NCBI GenBank assembly: GCA_937893835.1
Contig: CALCSS010000142.1
Coordinates: 1 to 27,012, forward strand
Direction of reading: 5' to 3'
Length of the DNA stretch: 27,012 nt
Origin: an uncultured Fidelibacterota bacterium
Lineage (GTDB): Bacteria; Fidelibacterota; Marinisomatia; Marinisomatales; UBA1611
Shown: positions 1-8,828 of the stretch, piece by piece
How the letters are laid out: every line of letters starts with the position of its first letter
Numbering within the stretch: position 1 is the stretch's first letter
The notes under the pieces: model-generated
Seen by the model: the letters and a program-made list of their open reading frames with translations, nothing else
Databases searched by the model: none
What the model was told of the DNA's origin: nothing
Translations under genes and position numbers: made by a program

Positions 1-2
1 CT

Positions 3-40
3 AAAAAAACGAAAGAGAGTGTGATATTACTCACACTTTC
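3..40 (-). terminator. Probable intrinsic terminator of the M6 protease gene
   Basis: Read on the minus strand, this begins 7 bases after the protease stop codon. It holds the inverted repeat AGTGTGA / TCACACT with a 6-base loop. An outer GAAAG / CTTTC pair with a small bulge can extend the stem, and a run of seven T follows one base later. Stem plus T-run at this position is the usual form of a Rho-independent terminator. No folding energy was computed. Confidence 0.7.
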
Positions 41-46
41 CTCATT

Positions 47-3000
47 TTATTTGAGAAGAAGAACCTTCTGGATATCGTAATAGGTATCACCGATAAATCG
101 CACAAAATAGACACCGGTCGAGACTTTACTGCCATTATTGTCCTTAGCATCCCATTCAATCTCATGATGGCCAGCTCTATTATTCGACACGTCAAGCGTC
201 CTTACAAGGCGACCATTAATGTCAAATATGATAAGACCTATTTTACCATCATTTGGCATGTCATATGCAATTTTAGTTTTTGGATTGAATGGATTTGGAT
301 ATGGAGCATACAATTTATATTCTTCAGGCATGTTTCCATCCTGAACTGACTCAAGCAATTCACTGACCTGATAGAGTACACCATTGAACTCCAATTCTTC
401 GACCTCAAAAAGGTGATCTGTCCCGTCCCGACCGGTTTGGATATCAAGCACCTGCAACGATGAGTCCTCTGTTGCGTATGATGGAATAACAACATAGTCG
501 TCTCGATCTCCAATGAATATCGCTCTGTCATGTCCATCTGCTCCGGTGAAACGGTCATCACCCTCAAAACCTTGGAAGATGTTATCACTAGTATTTCCAA
601 TGGCCTCATTGACATATTCGTTTCCATATATCGTCACACTTTGGTCACCTGTCAATTCAATATCTCTAACATATTGAGACCGGTGGGTGTAGTCCAAGGA
701 TGGACTGCGAGACAAATAAAATTCACCACTGTATTCGGCCGGAAGTCTTGCAGAATAGTTCCACGACTCCCCCATGAATCCTTGGACGATATCAAAAAGT
801 TCAGGGTCACCCTCTGACATTGATCCTCTGTCAATGAACGCATACTCCTGGCCACCACAGAAGCCATCGCCTGATGGATCATGTGCCCATAGGCCGAAGT
901 AACACTCCAACCCCATGGCGAGATACTCCTCATCGTGATCCTCGACCGGTAGATCGAACAATGGGTCATAGTGACCATTCTCGATCGCACTCTCCATTGC
1001 CGCCTCAATGGCATTCTGCATGCCCAGAGCTGCAAGTTGAATTCCATAGCCATGGACAAAGTGCAATACCTCCTCATAGGTCGCATCTCTTTGTGAACTG
1101 CTCATATAGACACTGCTACCCTCTGGGAATACCTCAGTCGCAAGGAGATCCTGGCCATTGACCCCTGCATCTAGGAGGGCCCATAGATCGGGATTCTCGT
1201 ATTCATCCTCATCATTGAGAAGAAATAAGATCGCATTGGTCGCCCCGATCGCATTTGCGATCATTGCCTTGTCACTGCCCCACTCACTATCAGGTACATC
1301 AACCAAATACGATTCTAGCACTCGTCTGGCATGAAGGATCTGGTCTATTGTGAAATCATCTTGTATCAAGATGGGTATCAGGTCCTCATTTGGGGCAACC
1401 ACATGTGTATATCTACTTGCAATAGCCAAGAACATTGGGTCTACGTCATCAGGAAGAGAGATAATGCCGGTCTCTGAACTTGATATATCAATTTGCGGAA
1501 GTACTGGGGCCATATCATTACCATTTACGGTCAAGGAAACCTGAACAGAAAAAGGTGCGGTCTCACCAGATATGATATTGACCGAGGCTACATATTCGCC
1601 TTCCTCAAGGCCCATTGCCAAGGCTTGAACATAGACATTGACAGATTCCTCTCCTGCCAGTGCCCCCTCTAGACTTCCATTATCAGATGAGAGTGAGAGC
1701 CACGGCACTCCCTCTAAAGAGTAGGTCTTTGTCTCCCAAGATAAAAAACTGGATGCAAAGGCCTCGCCGACAGTGGAAATCTGACTTCCTTCAGTGCCTA
1801 AATCATTTTGCCATCCAATCGTGCTCTGATCGGTCACTCCTGTCATTTGACCGTAGTTGCACCTGAATGATCCATTGCTATATAGCACGATCTGAAAATC
1901 GTAGGTTCCAGTTCCTACACTACCCTCCCAGCGTACGACATCATTAAACCATACCACTGCCCTTTCCTCATTGGTATGATAATATACATCGCCTGATGAG
2001 GACGAGTTGCCATTCTCATTGTTTGGATTGAGGTCATCAAAATAACCGAATATCGCTGGTCTAGGCATTCCAGACGATGGTATATCACCATTCTCCCAGA
2101 CTGTCTCGTTTTCACCGTCCCAGCCAACCCATCCATTGGCATTAACCTCTAGATAGTCGTAGGTCTCTCCGAAAAATGAAAAATCAAATGGTAGCGCGAT
2201 CTGCTGAGTTGCAAAGTGATCGTTACCAGGGAAGGTCAATTGAGAGGCGATGTCCCCAATGTCGATCCAATCAGCGTCCATGCCAGGTTCATCATCAGAA
2301 GTGGTCCAATAATAGTCTCCTCCGTCAGGACCACCCTGTGGGTTCAAGTATGAATCTGCATTAGAGATTATCACATCATAGTTCAGAATGGTCTCTGGCT
2401 CTCCTATGTTGGAGATCTCTATTGCCTGAGTCTCATATTCTCCAGACCCCAAGACATATTCAAGAGATGATGGGTCAACGGACAGCTCTGGCACCCCAAA
2501 TGAGATGGTAAATGATATAGAGTCAGTTGCCTCCGACACATTAAAAATGTTCAACCCTCCATCACCTCCACTACCTTCATTATATAGGAAGCATGATGGG
2601 TCAGTGTCATCATTAAGATGGGTATGTCCGTAGATCGCATTATACGGAGCCGCATCAAAATTACCATTGTTATTTAGATCGCCTCCTGGCCTGTATACAT
2701 AGAGCTCGTCTGGTGGCCCCTGCGCATTTCCATTTCCTGCATCAGGGTTTATCCTATATGCGACAAGGCCCGACCTTGGTCCTGGCGCATTGACATCATA
2801 CATCCCCTCTTGCTTGCGATATTCAAGGATGAAGTATTCGGTCTCTGAGTTCAAAGAGGGTATCTTATAGATGGCATTCTCCTGCTCCTGAAGAGGACTA
2901 AGACTATAAGTACCACTTTCAGTGATATCCGTAAGCTCAAGCCAATCAAAGTATTTCCACTTTGTAAAAGCGCTTGGAAATTGTGGAGGATTCCCGTTTG

Positions 3001-4027
3001 AGCCCATAACATCCCAACCACCGACTGGTGTCGGAGCTCCGCCTCCGTCATAATGATAATAGTCTGGTGCACCTAGCACATGTCCGAATTCATGGCATAG
3101 TACCCCGACATTGAAATACCATGACTCTGATAGCATAAAAAGGTAATCGTATACCTGAGAACCGTTAATATAAGCGTCCTGCCCATACAGAGCCCATCGA
3201 TGAGGCCAGAGTAGGTCAGCCCAATCACCTGGGGTACCATATACAACAAAAGAGACCGCATCGACAAATCCGTCATCATCCGCATCGACATCGATGAATG
3301 GAGATACACTGGATGAGATCGAGTTCAATGCATTTGCCAACAATGTGTGTTCTCTCTGTGCTCGTTCTGTGTCACTCTGATATCCATCAGGGTTTGCACC
3401 AGAATGCGGCTCATAATAACTTCGATTATATTCGTCTACGTATGATGTGTTTGTACCATCAAATGTGCCTGGATAGTGAAAGGTGTTGACCATGAGAGAG
3501 TTGTAGGAGACCTCCCAATAGTAATGCCTCAATGAAGGCTCATCCTCATCTGTCTGAAAGACAGCGTCATAGTATGAACGATCAAAAGGAAAATCAGGGT
3601 CATCTGCAAAACGAATGAAAACATTGATCTGTGCTATCTCGCCTGATGAGGGAGCGTCTCGTGTGTCACCCTGGCCACCTACAGAATGATAGAATTCCTT
3701 TTTTCTATTGTAGAGCTCGAGGCTTATGGAATACCCAGGCTCTAGCCCTGCATCTTGAGGGTCGTCTCGGCCAACCATGATCGATGATGGAGTGAGGCTA
3801 CCATGAATATCCTTGGTGGCATAGTAAAAATATCCATCTTGTGGATCTTGTAGGATGGTAAAATCATTTAGGTCATGTAGCCTCCTTGCGTATTGATCCC
3901 CTGTAATGAGACATTCTATGGTCTGCCCGTTTGGCTGGTGAATGGTGCGGGGGATATCACTGAACCAGGTGGCATTAACAAATGACATAAAACCGCATAT
4001 AAATATATAATGCCTTAGGATGTACAT
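47..4027 (-). CDS. Secreted M6-type metalloprotease with a C-terminal sorting domain
   Basis: A 1326-residue exported protease. Residues 1-19 form a signal peptide ending FVNA. The zinc site HEFGHVLGAPD is at 312-322 (H312, E313, H316, D322), the HExxHxxGxxD pattern of peptidase family M6 (immune inhibitor A-like); a Ca-binding-like DVDADDDG run lies near 246-253. The catalytic part reaches about residue 510. Next comes a beta-sandwich region that resembles tandem Ig/CARDB-type folds. Around 985-989 a second zincin-like stretch reads EEVLH, with EYLAMGLE about 45 residues later. Near 1160-1180 there is a degenerate RTX-like segment (GFEGDDRFTGADGHD), then DGTDHLFEVEELEF. Residues 1237-1326 are a PNPFNP-type sorting domain ending VLLLK. 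No clear Shine-Dalgarno precedes the ATG; I kept this start because it gives a complete signal peptide. It lies 40 bases downstream of the next sorting-domain gene. Substrate unknown, presumably extracellular protein. Confidence 0.9.
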   Translation of the reverse strand: MYILRHYIFICGFMSFVNATWFSDIPRTIHQPNGQTIECLITGDQYARRLHDLNDFTILQDPQDGYFYYATKDIHGSLTPSSIMVGRDDPQDAGLEPGYSISLELYNRKKEFYHSVGGQGDTRDAPSSGEIAQINVFIRFADDPDFPFDRSYYDAVFQTDEDEPSLRHYYWEVSYNSLMVNTFHYPGTFDGTNTSYVDEYNRSYYEPHSGANPDGYQSDTERAQREHTLLANALNSISSSVSPFIDVDADDDGFVDAVSFVVYGTPGDWADLLWPHRWALYGQDAYINGSQVYDYLFMLSESWYFNVGVLCHEFGHVLGAPDYYHYDGGGAPTPVGGWDVMGSNGNPPQFPSAFTKWKYFDWLELTDITESGTYSLSPLQEQENAIYKIPSLNSETEYFILEYRKQEGMYDVNAPGPRSGLVAYRINPDAGNGNAQGPPDELYVYRPGGDLNNNGNFDAAPYNAIYGHTHLNDDTDPSCFLYNEGSGGDGGLNIFNVSEATDSISFTISFGVPELSVDPSSLEYVLGSGEYETQAIEISNIGEPETILNYDVIISNADSYLNPQGGPDGGDYYWTTSDDEPGMDADWIDIGDIASQLTFPGNDHFATQQIALPFDFSFFGETYDYLEVNANGWVGWDGENETVWENGDIPSSGMPRPAIFGYFDDLNPNNENGNSSSSGDVYYHTNEERAVVWFNDVVRWEGSVGTGTYDFQIVLYSNGSFRCNYGQMTGVTDQSTIGWQNDLGTEGSQISTVGEAFASSFLSWETKTYSLEGVPWLSLSSDNGSLEGALAGEESVNVYVQALAMGLEEGEYVASVNIISGETAPFSVQVSLTVNGNDMAPVLPQIDISSSETGIISLPDDVDPMFLAIASRYTHVVAPNEDLIPILIQDDFTIDQILHARRVLESYLVDVPDSEWGSDKAMIANAIGATNAILFLLNDEDEYENPDLWALLDAGVNGQDLLATEVFPEGSSVYMSSSQRDATYEEVLHFVHGYGIQLAALGMQNAIEAAMESAIENGHYDPLFDLPVEDHDEEYLAMGLECYFGLWAHDPSGDGFCGGQEYAFIDRGSMSEGDPELFDIVQGFMGESWNYSARLPAEYSGEFYLSRSPSLDYTHRSQYVRDIELTGDQSVTIYGNEYVNEAIGNTSDNIFQGFEGDDRFTGADGHDRAIFIGDRDDYVVIPSYATEDSSLQVLDIQTGRDGTDHLFEVEELEFNGVLYQVSELLESVQDGNMPEEYKLYAPYPNPFNPKTKIAYDMPNDGKIGLIIFDINGRLVRTLDVSNNRAGHHEIEWDAKDNNGSKVSTGVYFVRFIGDTYYDIQKVLLLK

Positions 4028-4067
4028 GCGCGGAAGTTAATTAGTAATATAGGTTTTTATAGATGAG

Positions 4068-4811
4068 TTATTTGATCAGGGTCATTCTCTGTGCTTGAAC
4101 GTGCGACCCATTGATCAGTAATCGACAAATATACATTCCACTACTGACAGGGTTTCCTTGATCATCTAGCCCGTCCCAGGAAAATCTTTTATGGCCTTGC
4201 TCAAATCTACCGTCATACAACCTCCGAACCTCTTGGCCGGTAAGATCAAAAACTACGAGACTGCCCCTTGAATCCAGATCAACAGAGACATAGAGGCTTG
4301 TAGATGGATTGAAGGGATTCGGAAAATTATGGCTGAGGTTGACTCTCGATGGCAAGGGTTCAATGATGTCCAAGAGATTGATGTCCATCCTTATCTGGTG
4401 GAAGGTCGTCCCATCCTGAGCATCATATTCCGCAACAAAATGATCAGTTGACCACTCGGTAAGATCATAGACCAGTTCCTCATAGCCTAGAACACCCAAT
4501 GGGGTAATGAATCTTCTCAAAAAAATGACCTGGTCAGTATCCTTGTCAAAGCCAAAATAGTGATAGGCCCAATCAAGGTCCTCATTATATAAGAACTCAC
4601 AAGAGGATGAGTAGACATGGAACCCCTCTCTGTCACCGCCTTCACTGATAACGATAGAGATGCTTCTATTGTCATATGTGATGGATGGTGAATCAAGTGC
4701 TTCAACTCCAGTCCAATGCCCTAGGAAGTTCACAAGCCCCTGGGCATTTGAAAAAGAGACCAAATAGATGAATACGAGGAGTATCTTTACTCTAAGACTA
4801 GTATTTCCCAT
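4068..4811 (-). CDS. Small exported protein with a PNPFNP-type C-terminal sorting domain
   Basis: A 247-residue protein. The N-terminus has a basic start, a hydrophobic core (ILLVFIYLVSF) and a probable cleavage site after SNA (about residue 23). The mature part of about 130 residues is not recognised. It begins GLVNFLGHWTG, which suggests a small lipocalin-like or other beta-barrel 'total effect' domain of the kind that opens with a GxW motif; this is only a resemblance. The last 85 or so residues are the sorting tail (NFPNPFNPSTSLYVSV ... SGMYICRLL ... RMTLIK) shared with three other proteins here. It lies between the beta-helix gene and the protease gene on the same strand, and the 40-base gap to the protease gene would allow co-transcription. 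The role is unknown beyond export. Confidence 0.85.
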   Translation of the reverse strand: MGNTSLRVKILLVFIYLVSFSNAQGLVNFLGHWTGVEALDSPSITYDNRSISIVISEGGDREGFHVYSSSCEFLYNEDLDWAYHYFGFDKDTDQVIFLRRFITPLGVLGYEELVYDLTEWSTDHFVAEYDAQDGTTFHQIRMDINLLDIIEPLPSRVNLSHNFPNPFNPSTSLYVSVDLDSRGSLVVFDLTGQEVRRLYDGRFEQGHKRFSWDGLDDQGNPVSSGMYICRLLINGSHVQAQRMTLIK

Positions 4812-4830
4812 CTCGATGCCATTTCATAGG

Positions 4831-4838
4831 CCAAATAT
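4831..4838 (-). promoter_or_regulatory. Candidate -7/-10 element TATATTTG
   Basis: TATATTTG on the minus strand lies 27 bases before the ATG at 4811. It fits the TAnnTTTG element known for Bacteroidota primary sigma factor promoters. The same 10-mer TATATTTGGC occurs upstream of the selenoprotein gene at 12499. I see no convincing TTTG partner at the -33 spacing, so this is a half match only. Confidence 0.3.
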
Positions 4839-4839
4839 A

Positions 4840-4877
4840 CATCGATGAGAATAATGATGGGTAGATTCTTATCGATG
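4840..4877 (-). terminator. Long hairpin between the beta-helix gene and the next sorting-domain gene
   Basis: The arms at 4840-4852 and 4865-4877 pair over 13 positions (CATCGATGAGAAT with ATTCTTATCGATG, one G-T pair) around a 12-base loop. It starts 15 bases after the stop codon of the minus-strand beta-helix gene and is followed on that strand by TATATTTGG, a poor U-run. It may terminate the upstream transcript. It also abuts the candidate promoter of the next gene, so a regulatory role is possible. Confidence 0.45.
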
Positions 4878-4892
4878 TAGTGCGTTAAGTCA

Positions 4893-7571
4893 CTATTTCA
4901 GTAATAACATTCTATTTTTTAGGTGTTTTGTTGGAGTTGATAGTTGATAGAAATAGACACCGCTAGAGACCTTACGTCCATTTTTATCTGTCGAGTTCCA
5001 TGTCGCCTGATAATTCCCAGGTATGCCTTGCCCCATTTTTAATATTTTGACGAGATTGCCCATCATATCAAAGACCTCAAGGGAAAACGGTTCATACTCC
5101 TCTAATGTAAAATTGATCTGAGTGGTCGGATTGAATGGATTGGGATGGTTCTGCAATAATTGAAAACTATCCAAAAGAATTTCGTTGTCAATACCTACTT
5201 GATCGCAGGTTATATCATAGGCACCGATGACCCCTGAGGAATTGGATGCCGTTTGGCATATGGATGTTTCCTTGAGAGCATATGAGAAAGTTTCTGGGGA
5301 ACAAAATTCAGGGTCCTGGTCTATGATACCACCCTCGGTCGTGAAAACAATATTTGAAAATTCTGTAAAGAGTCCCTGCCCACCCTCAATATCCATATAG
5401 TTGGCACTAACATAGGTAATACCACTGGATTCAGGAGAGTATATGGCTGGACCATCGTTCCCCCATAATATTGAGTTATCAAAGTTTACAACTGAACTAT
5501 ATAATGCCATGACCGATCCTACACCAGATACATTTCCCGCAAAGGTGACTTGATCAAGTTCCATCGATGCTTGATGAGCGACAATACCCCCACCATAGTC
5601 ATACCCATTATTATGTTCAAATGCCGTCCACTCGATGACTCCCATGCCACCACTTTGATATAGTCCGGCACCTTCGATAAATGCATCATTGTTCTTGATG
5701 GTGCTATACCTCATGGTAGGCTCGGCATTTTCAAAATAAATGCCACCACCCCAGTATGCTATGTTATTTTCAATGACCAGCCCATCAATGGATGGTGAGC
5801 CATTTGTCACATACATGCCACCCCCGATGTTTGCACCATTATCCCTTATGGTCACATTGATCAAATCAGCGTTAGATCCAGACAGATAGATACCGCCGCC
5901 AATATCAGCTGAATTTTCCTCAATTATGAGGTCTGCCAATGTTGGTGAACAGTTCAAGATCTCCAGGCCTCCGCCAGATGGATCAGAACCACCTCTGAAT
6001 GATATTCCTCGTATGGTGCCATTGTTATTTGAGGAACCATTGAGCACGAGACATGTTCCCCCAACGGAGCCCGCTGTAAAATATGTATCTGAGATCACTT
6101 GATCATCATCCAGCTCAAAGGCTCTAGACTCAAGAACTAGCTCCTTATTGTGGAAGTCAAATGCCTCAAAATAAACTCCTGGGTGTAAGCGTATGGTGTC
6201 GCCATTCACAGATGACAACATAGCCCTTGCGATGGTCTCAAAGGGTGCATCAAGACTACCATCATTTGTATTGCTCCCATTGTGATCGACATACCATACT
6301 GGTCCAATATTCACAGGGGCACACCCTGCATCAAAGCAACCGATCAATGATCCTCCCGCACCGCCATCCAGACATGGTGAGTTCTCCCTAACGAAATAGT
6401 TTGACTCAGAAATATTGCAAAAGTAAGGCTCATCATCAAGATTCCCGTTGCCCCAGTCAAGGTCACCATTGTCATTTACCTCTATCCCATCCTCGCCACC
6501 TTCAACAATGGAATGATCAACACTCAATTCCACATCAGAACCCTCTGATCGAAAATAGATCTGAGGTGTCTCATTACCCCATACCACTGTGTTCAACATA
6601 GAAACTTCAACATCATCTCTCATATAGATCCCATTGCCATAGAGTCCTGCATCATTGTTGGCAATGGTCGCATTGGTGAGTTCAACAACGGATGTGTTCC
6701 TCAGATAGGCGCCTGCCCCTGAGCTTGACAGGTTCTCAGCTATTAAGACGAAGGTCAACTGAGGATCTGCATTATTCACATAAAGCCCCCCACCAAGTCC
6801 CTCAGCCTCATTATTGATTATATGGAGGCCCGTCGCTGTGAGGTTGGCATCATCCTTGAGGGTTATCCCTCCGCCCGAATTATTTGCGGTATTATCATTA
6901 AAGACGACATCTTCCATCAAAGGTGATGACTCGTTTCGCATATAGCATCCACCACCAAACTCAGCCAAATTATCATAGAACAAACAATCATAGAACATAG
7001 GACTGGAGGAAGAACGTGAATAAAGCCCGCCACCAACATCATCCGTCTCATTGCCACTGATGGTACATCCAATGAATGTAGGTGATGAATCATAACAGAA
7101 TATTCCACCACCACCACCTTCGTTGGCGATATTGTCTCGTATGATGCAGTCTTTGATGGTAGGGTCACTGTCCTCACAATATATCCCTCCACCATAGGTA
7201 TAGTAGGATCCATTTTCATCTGGGTCCTCTTCATTCCCCGTTCCGTTTTGGAGTGTGAATCCTTGAAGAATGGACTCTGAATTCTCACCACTTGAAAATA
7301 CAGCGACACTCCCGTCTTCTTGTGCGTCTATGATGGTTGCCCCTATCAATAGTGAGTCACCCTCAATTAGGTATAGCGATGAGACAGTAATGGACTTTCC
7401 ATCAAAATTGATCGACTCAGGATAAAAGCCTGGACCAACTACTATCGAGTCACCATCACTAGAGGATCCTATGGCACCTTGGATCGTGGGAAACTCATCC
7501 GGAACATAGATCGTATCAGCGATAGAGACCGAGGTCAAAAGTACAATTAAAAGGTATAATCTATTTTTCAT
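4893..7571 (-). CDS. Secreted right-handed beta-helix (Pmp-like) protein with sorting domain
   Basis: An 892-residue surface protein. I start it at the ATG at 7571, which opens with the signal peptide MKNRLYLLIVLLTSVSIA. The open frame runs back to 7775, but that would overlap pntAA and add an implausible leader. Two similar halves each begin with a DUF1565-like edge (IYVPDEFPTIQGAIGSSSDG; VWYVDHNGSNTNDGSLDAPF). Each continues with short repeats rich in GGGI/GGGL and N-N-A turns (for example GGGIYCEDSDPTIKDCIIRDN), the pattern of parallel beta-helix and Chlamydia polymorphic outer-membrane repeats. The final 88 or so residues are the sorting domain (HPNPFNPTTQINFTL ... SSGVYFYQL ... NRMLLLK). 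Such helices often bind or cleave polysaccharide, but no catalytic residues are recognisable, so an adhesin or scaffold is as likely as a lyase. Confidence 0.88.
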   Translation of the reverse strand: MKNRLYLLIVLLTSVSIADTIYVPDEFPTIQGAIGSSSDGDSIVVGPGFYPESINFDGKSITVSSLYLIEGDSLLIGATIIDAQEDGSVAVFSSGENSESILQGFTLQNGTGNEEDPDENGSYYTYGGGIYCEDSDPTIKDCIIRDNIANEGGGGGIFCYDSSPTFIGCTISGNETDDVGGGLYSRSSSSPMFYDCLFYDNLAEFGGGCYMRNESSPLMEDVVFNDNTANNSGGGITLKDDANLTATGLHIINNEAEGLGGGLYVNNADPQLTFVLIAENLSSSGAGAYLRNTSVVELTNATIANNDAGLYGNGIYMRDDVEVSMLNTVVWGNETPQIYFRSEGSDVELSVDHSIVEGGEDGIEVNDNGDLDWGNGNLDDEPYFCNISESNYFVRENSPCLDGGAGGSLIGCFDAGCAPVNIGPVWYVDHNGSNTNDGSLDAPFETIARAMLSSVNGDTIRLHPGVYFEAFDFHNKELVLESRAFELDDDQVISDTYFTAGSVGGTCLVLNGSSNNNGTIRGISFRGGSDPSGGGLEILNCSPTLADLIIEENSADIGGGIYLSGSNADLINVTIRDNGANIGGGMYVTNGSPSIDGLVIENNIAYWGGGIYFENAEPTMRYSTIKNNDAFIEGAGLYQSGGMGVIEWTAFEHNNGYDYGGGIVAHQASMELDQVTFAGNVSGVGSVMALYSSVVNFDNSILWGNDGPAIYSPESSGITYVSANYMDIEGGQGLFTEFSNIVFTTEGGIIDQDPEFCSPETFSYALKETSICQTASNSSGVIGAYDITCDQVGIDNEILLDSFQLLQNHPNPFNPTTQINFTLEEYEPFSLEVFDMMGNLVKILKMGQGIPGNYQATWNSTDKNGRKVSSGVYFYQLSTPTKHLKNRMLLLK

Positions 7572-7595
7572 TTTATAGGAATAATGAGCGAGGAA

Positions 7596-7601
7596 ATTAT
7601 A
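7596..7601 (-). promoter_or_regulatory. Candidate -10 box TATAAT of the beta-helix gene
   Basis: A perfect TATAAT on the minus strand lies 24 bases before the chosen ATG at 7571, within an AT-rich stretch of the 121-bp divergent gap shared with the pnt operon. The -35 position carries only a weak ACTGAA/CACTGA-like sequence, next to a duplicated GAATTC. On the plus strand, TATGAT at 7670-7675 is a similarly weak -10 candidate for pntAA. Confidence 0.35.
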
Positions 7602-7692
7602 ATAAATAATTAAGGAATTCAGTGATGAATTCAACATAACCTGTATTAATTTCATCCCCTTCATAACCATATGATCTATAGCAAGAACGTCT

Positions 7693-8826
7693 ATGAATGT
7701 AATCATACCTAAAGAAAATCTAGATAATGAGACACGTGTGGCAGCCACACCAGGAACGGTCAAGGAACTGATCAAGTCAGGGGTAAATGTACTTGTTGAA
7801 TCTCATGCCGGAATGAGTTCTCATGTCTCCGACAAGGACTATGAAAATGCTGGTGCGACCATCTTAGATTCAAAGACCGAATTATTTGCAAAGGCCGACA
7901 TCGTTCTAAAGGTCTTACCTCCTACACTTGACCAGATCGTACTACTTCGTCCAAAGACGGCATTGGTCTCTTTTTGTCAGACCACTAGAGACATAGAGAC
8001 CGTCAGAGCATTGAAGGAACAGTCTGTCACTGGTTTTTCAATGCATCTCATCCCTCGGACAACACTGGCACAGAAGATGGACGCACTCTCCTCTCAAGCA
8101 AACATCGCAGGCTACAAGGCTGTGTTGATGGCTGCAAGCAGGCTAGGGGTATATATGCCACTTCTCATGACCGCGGCAGGGACAATTCGTCCTGCAAAGG
8201 TACTGGTCCTGGGTGCTGGAGTGGCAGGCCTTCAGGCCATCGCAACCGCAAAACGCCTAGGCGCTCAGGTTGAGGCATTTGATGTCCGCCCTGTCGTAAA
8301 GGAGCAGGTTGAATCATTGGGTGCAAAATTCATCGAGGTAGAGTCAAAGAATGATGAGGGAGTTGGCGATGGGGGATATGCAAAAGAGACCTCTGATGAC
8401 TACAAGAAACGCCAACAAGAGCTCATTCATGAACACATAAGCAAGTCCGATGTGGTCATTACGACCGCATTGATACCTGGGAGACCGGCTCCCTTGCTGA
8501 TTCCTACGACCATGGTAGAGGCAATGGGACCAGGATCTATCATCATGGACCTTGCGTCAGAGAATGGTGGCAACTGCGAACTGACAAAAAAGGACGAGAT
8601 CATTGACCATAATGGAGTCACCATTGATGGGACCTCGAATATTCCAGGGTCGATGCCTGTGCATGCCAGTGAGCTATATGCAAAGAACATAACCGCATTC
8701 CTGACGTATATGATCAAAGACGGTGAACTGCAACTCGACCTGGAAGATGAGATAATATCTGGAGCAATGTATACCCATCACGGAGAGATAACCAATGAAC
8801 CAACAGAAGAGGCACTAAAGAGATAG
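7693..8826 (+). CDS. pntAA: NAD(P) transhydrogenase subunit alpha, part 1 (NAD-binding domain I)
   Basis: A 377-residue soluble subunit of the proton-translocating transhydrogenase, which passes hydride from NADH to NADP+ using the proton-motive force. The N-terminus (IPKENLDNETRVAATPGTV) matches the PntA/alanine dehydrogenase family. P121-R122 followed by LAQKMDALSSQANIAGYKAV is the conserved NAD-site segment. The Rossmann turn GAGVAG is at 174-179, and a family VRPVVKEQVESLGA stretch follows. It ends before any membrane segment, so it is the split alpha1 form seen in Rhodospirillum rubrum, not the fused E. coli PntA. The start is fixed by homology at MNVIIPKE; no good Shine-Dalgarno is visible. 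pntAB follows after two bases. Confidence 0.97.
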   Translation: MNVIIPKENLDNETRVAATPGTVKELIKSGVNVLVESHAGMSSHVSDKDYENAGATILDSKTELFAKADIVLKVLPPTLDQIVLLRPKTALVSFCQTTRDIETVRALKEQSVTGFSMHLIPRTTLAQKMDALSSQANIAGYKAVLMAASRLGVYMPLLMTAAGTIRPAKVLVLGAGVAGLQAIATAKRLGAQVEAFDVRPVVKEQVESLGAKFIEVESKNDEGVGDGGYAKETSDDYKKRQQELIHEHISKSDVVITTALIPGRPAPLLIPTTMVEAMGPGSIIMDLASENGGNCELTKKDEIIDHNGVTIDGTSNIPGSMPVHASELYAKNITAFLTYMIKDGELQLDLEDEIISGAMYTHHGEITNEPTEEALKR

Positions 8827-8828
8827 CC

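Noticed and set aside
652..1086. 144-codon frame inside the M6 protease gene
   Set aside because: It is a shadow in another frame of the same strand; the composition (many M, R, S) is not protein-like, whereas the 1326-residue frame shows family motifs.
6917..7309. 130-codon frame inside the beta-helix gene
   Set aside because: A shifted-frame reading of the repeats with no domain or ribosome site.
7572..7775. Upstream extension of the beta-helix protein by 68 residues
   Set aside because: It overlaps pntAA on the other strand, and the added leader buries the clear signal peptide that begins at 7571.
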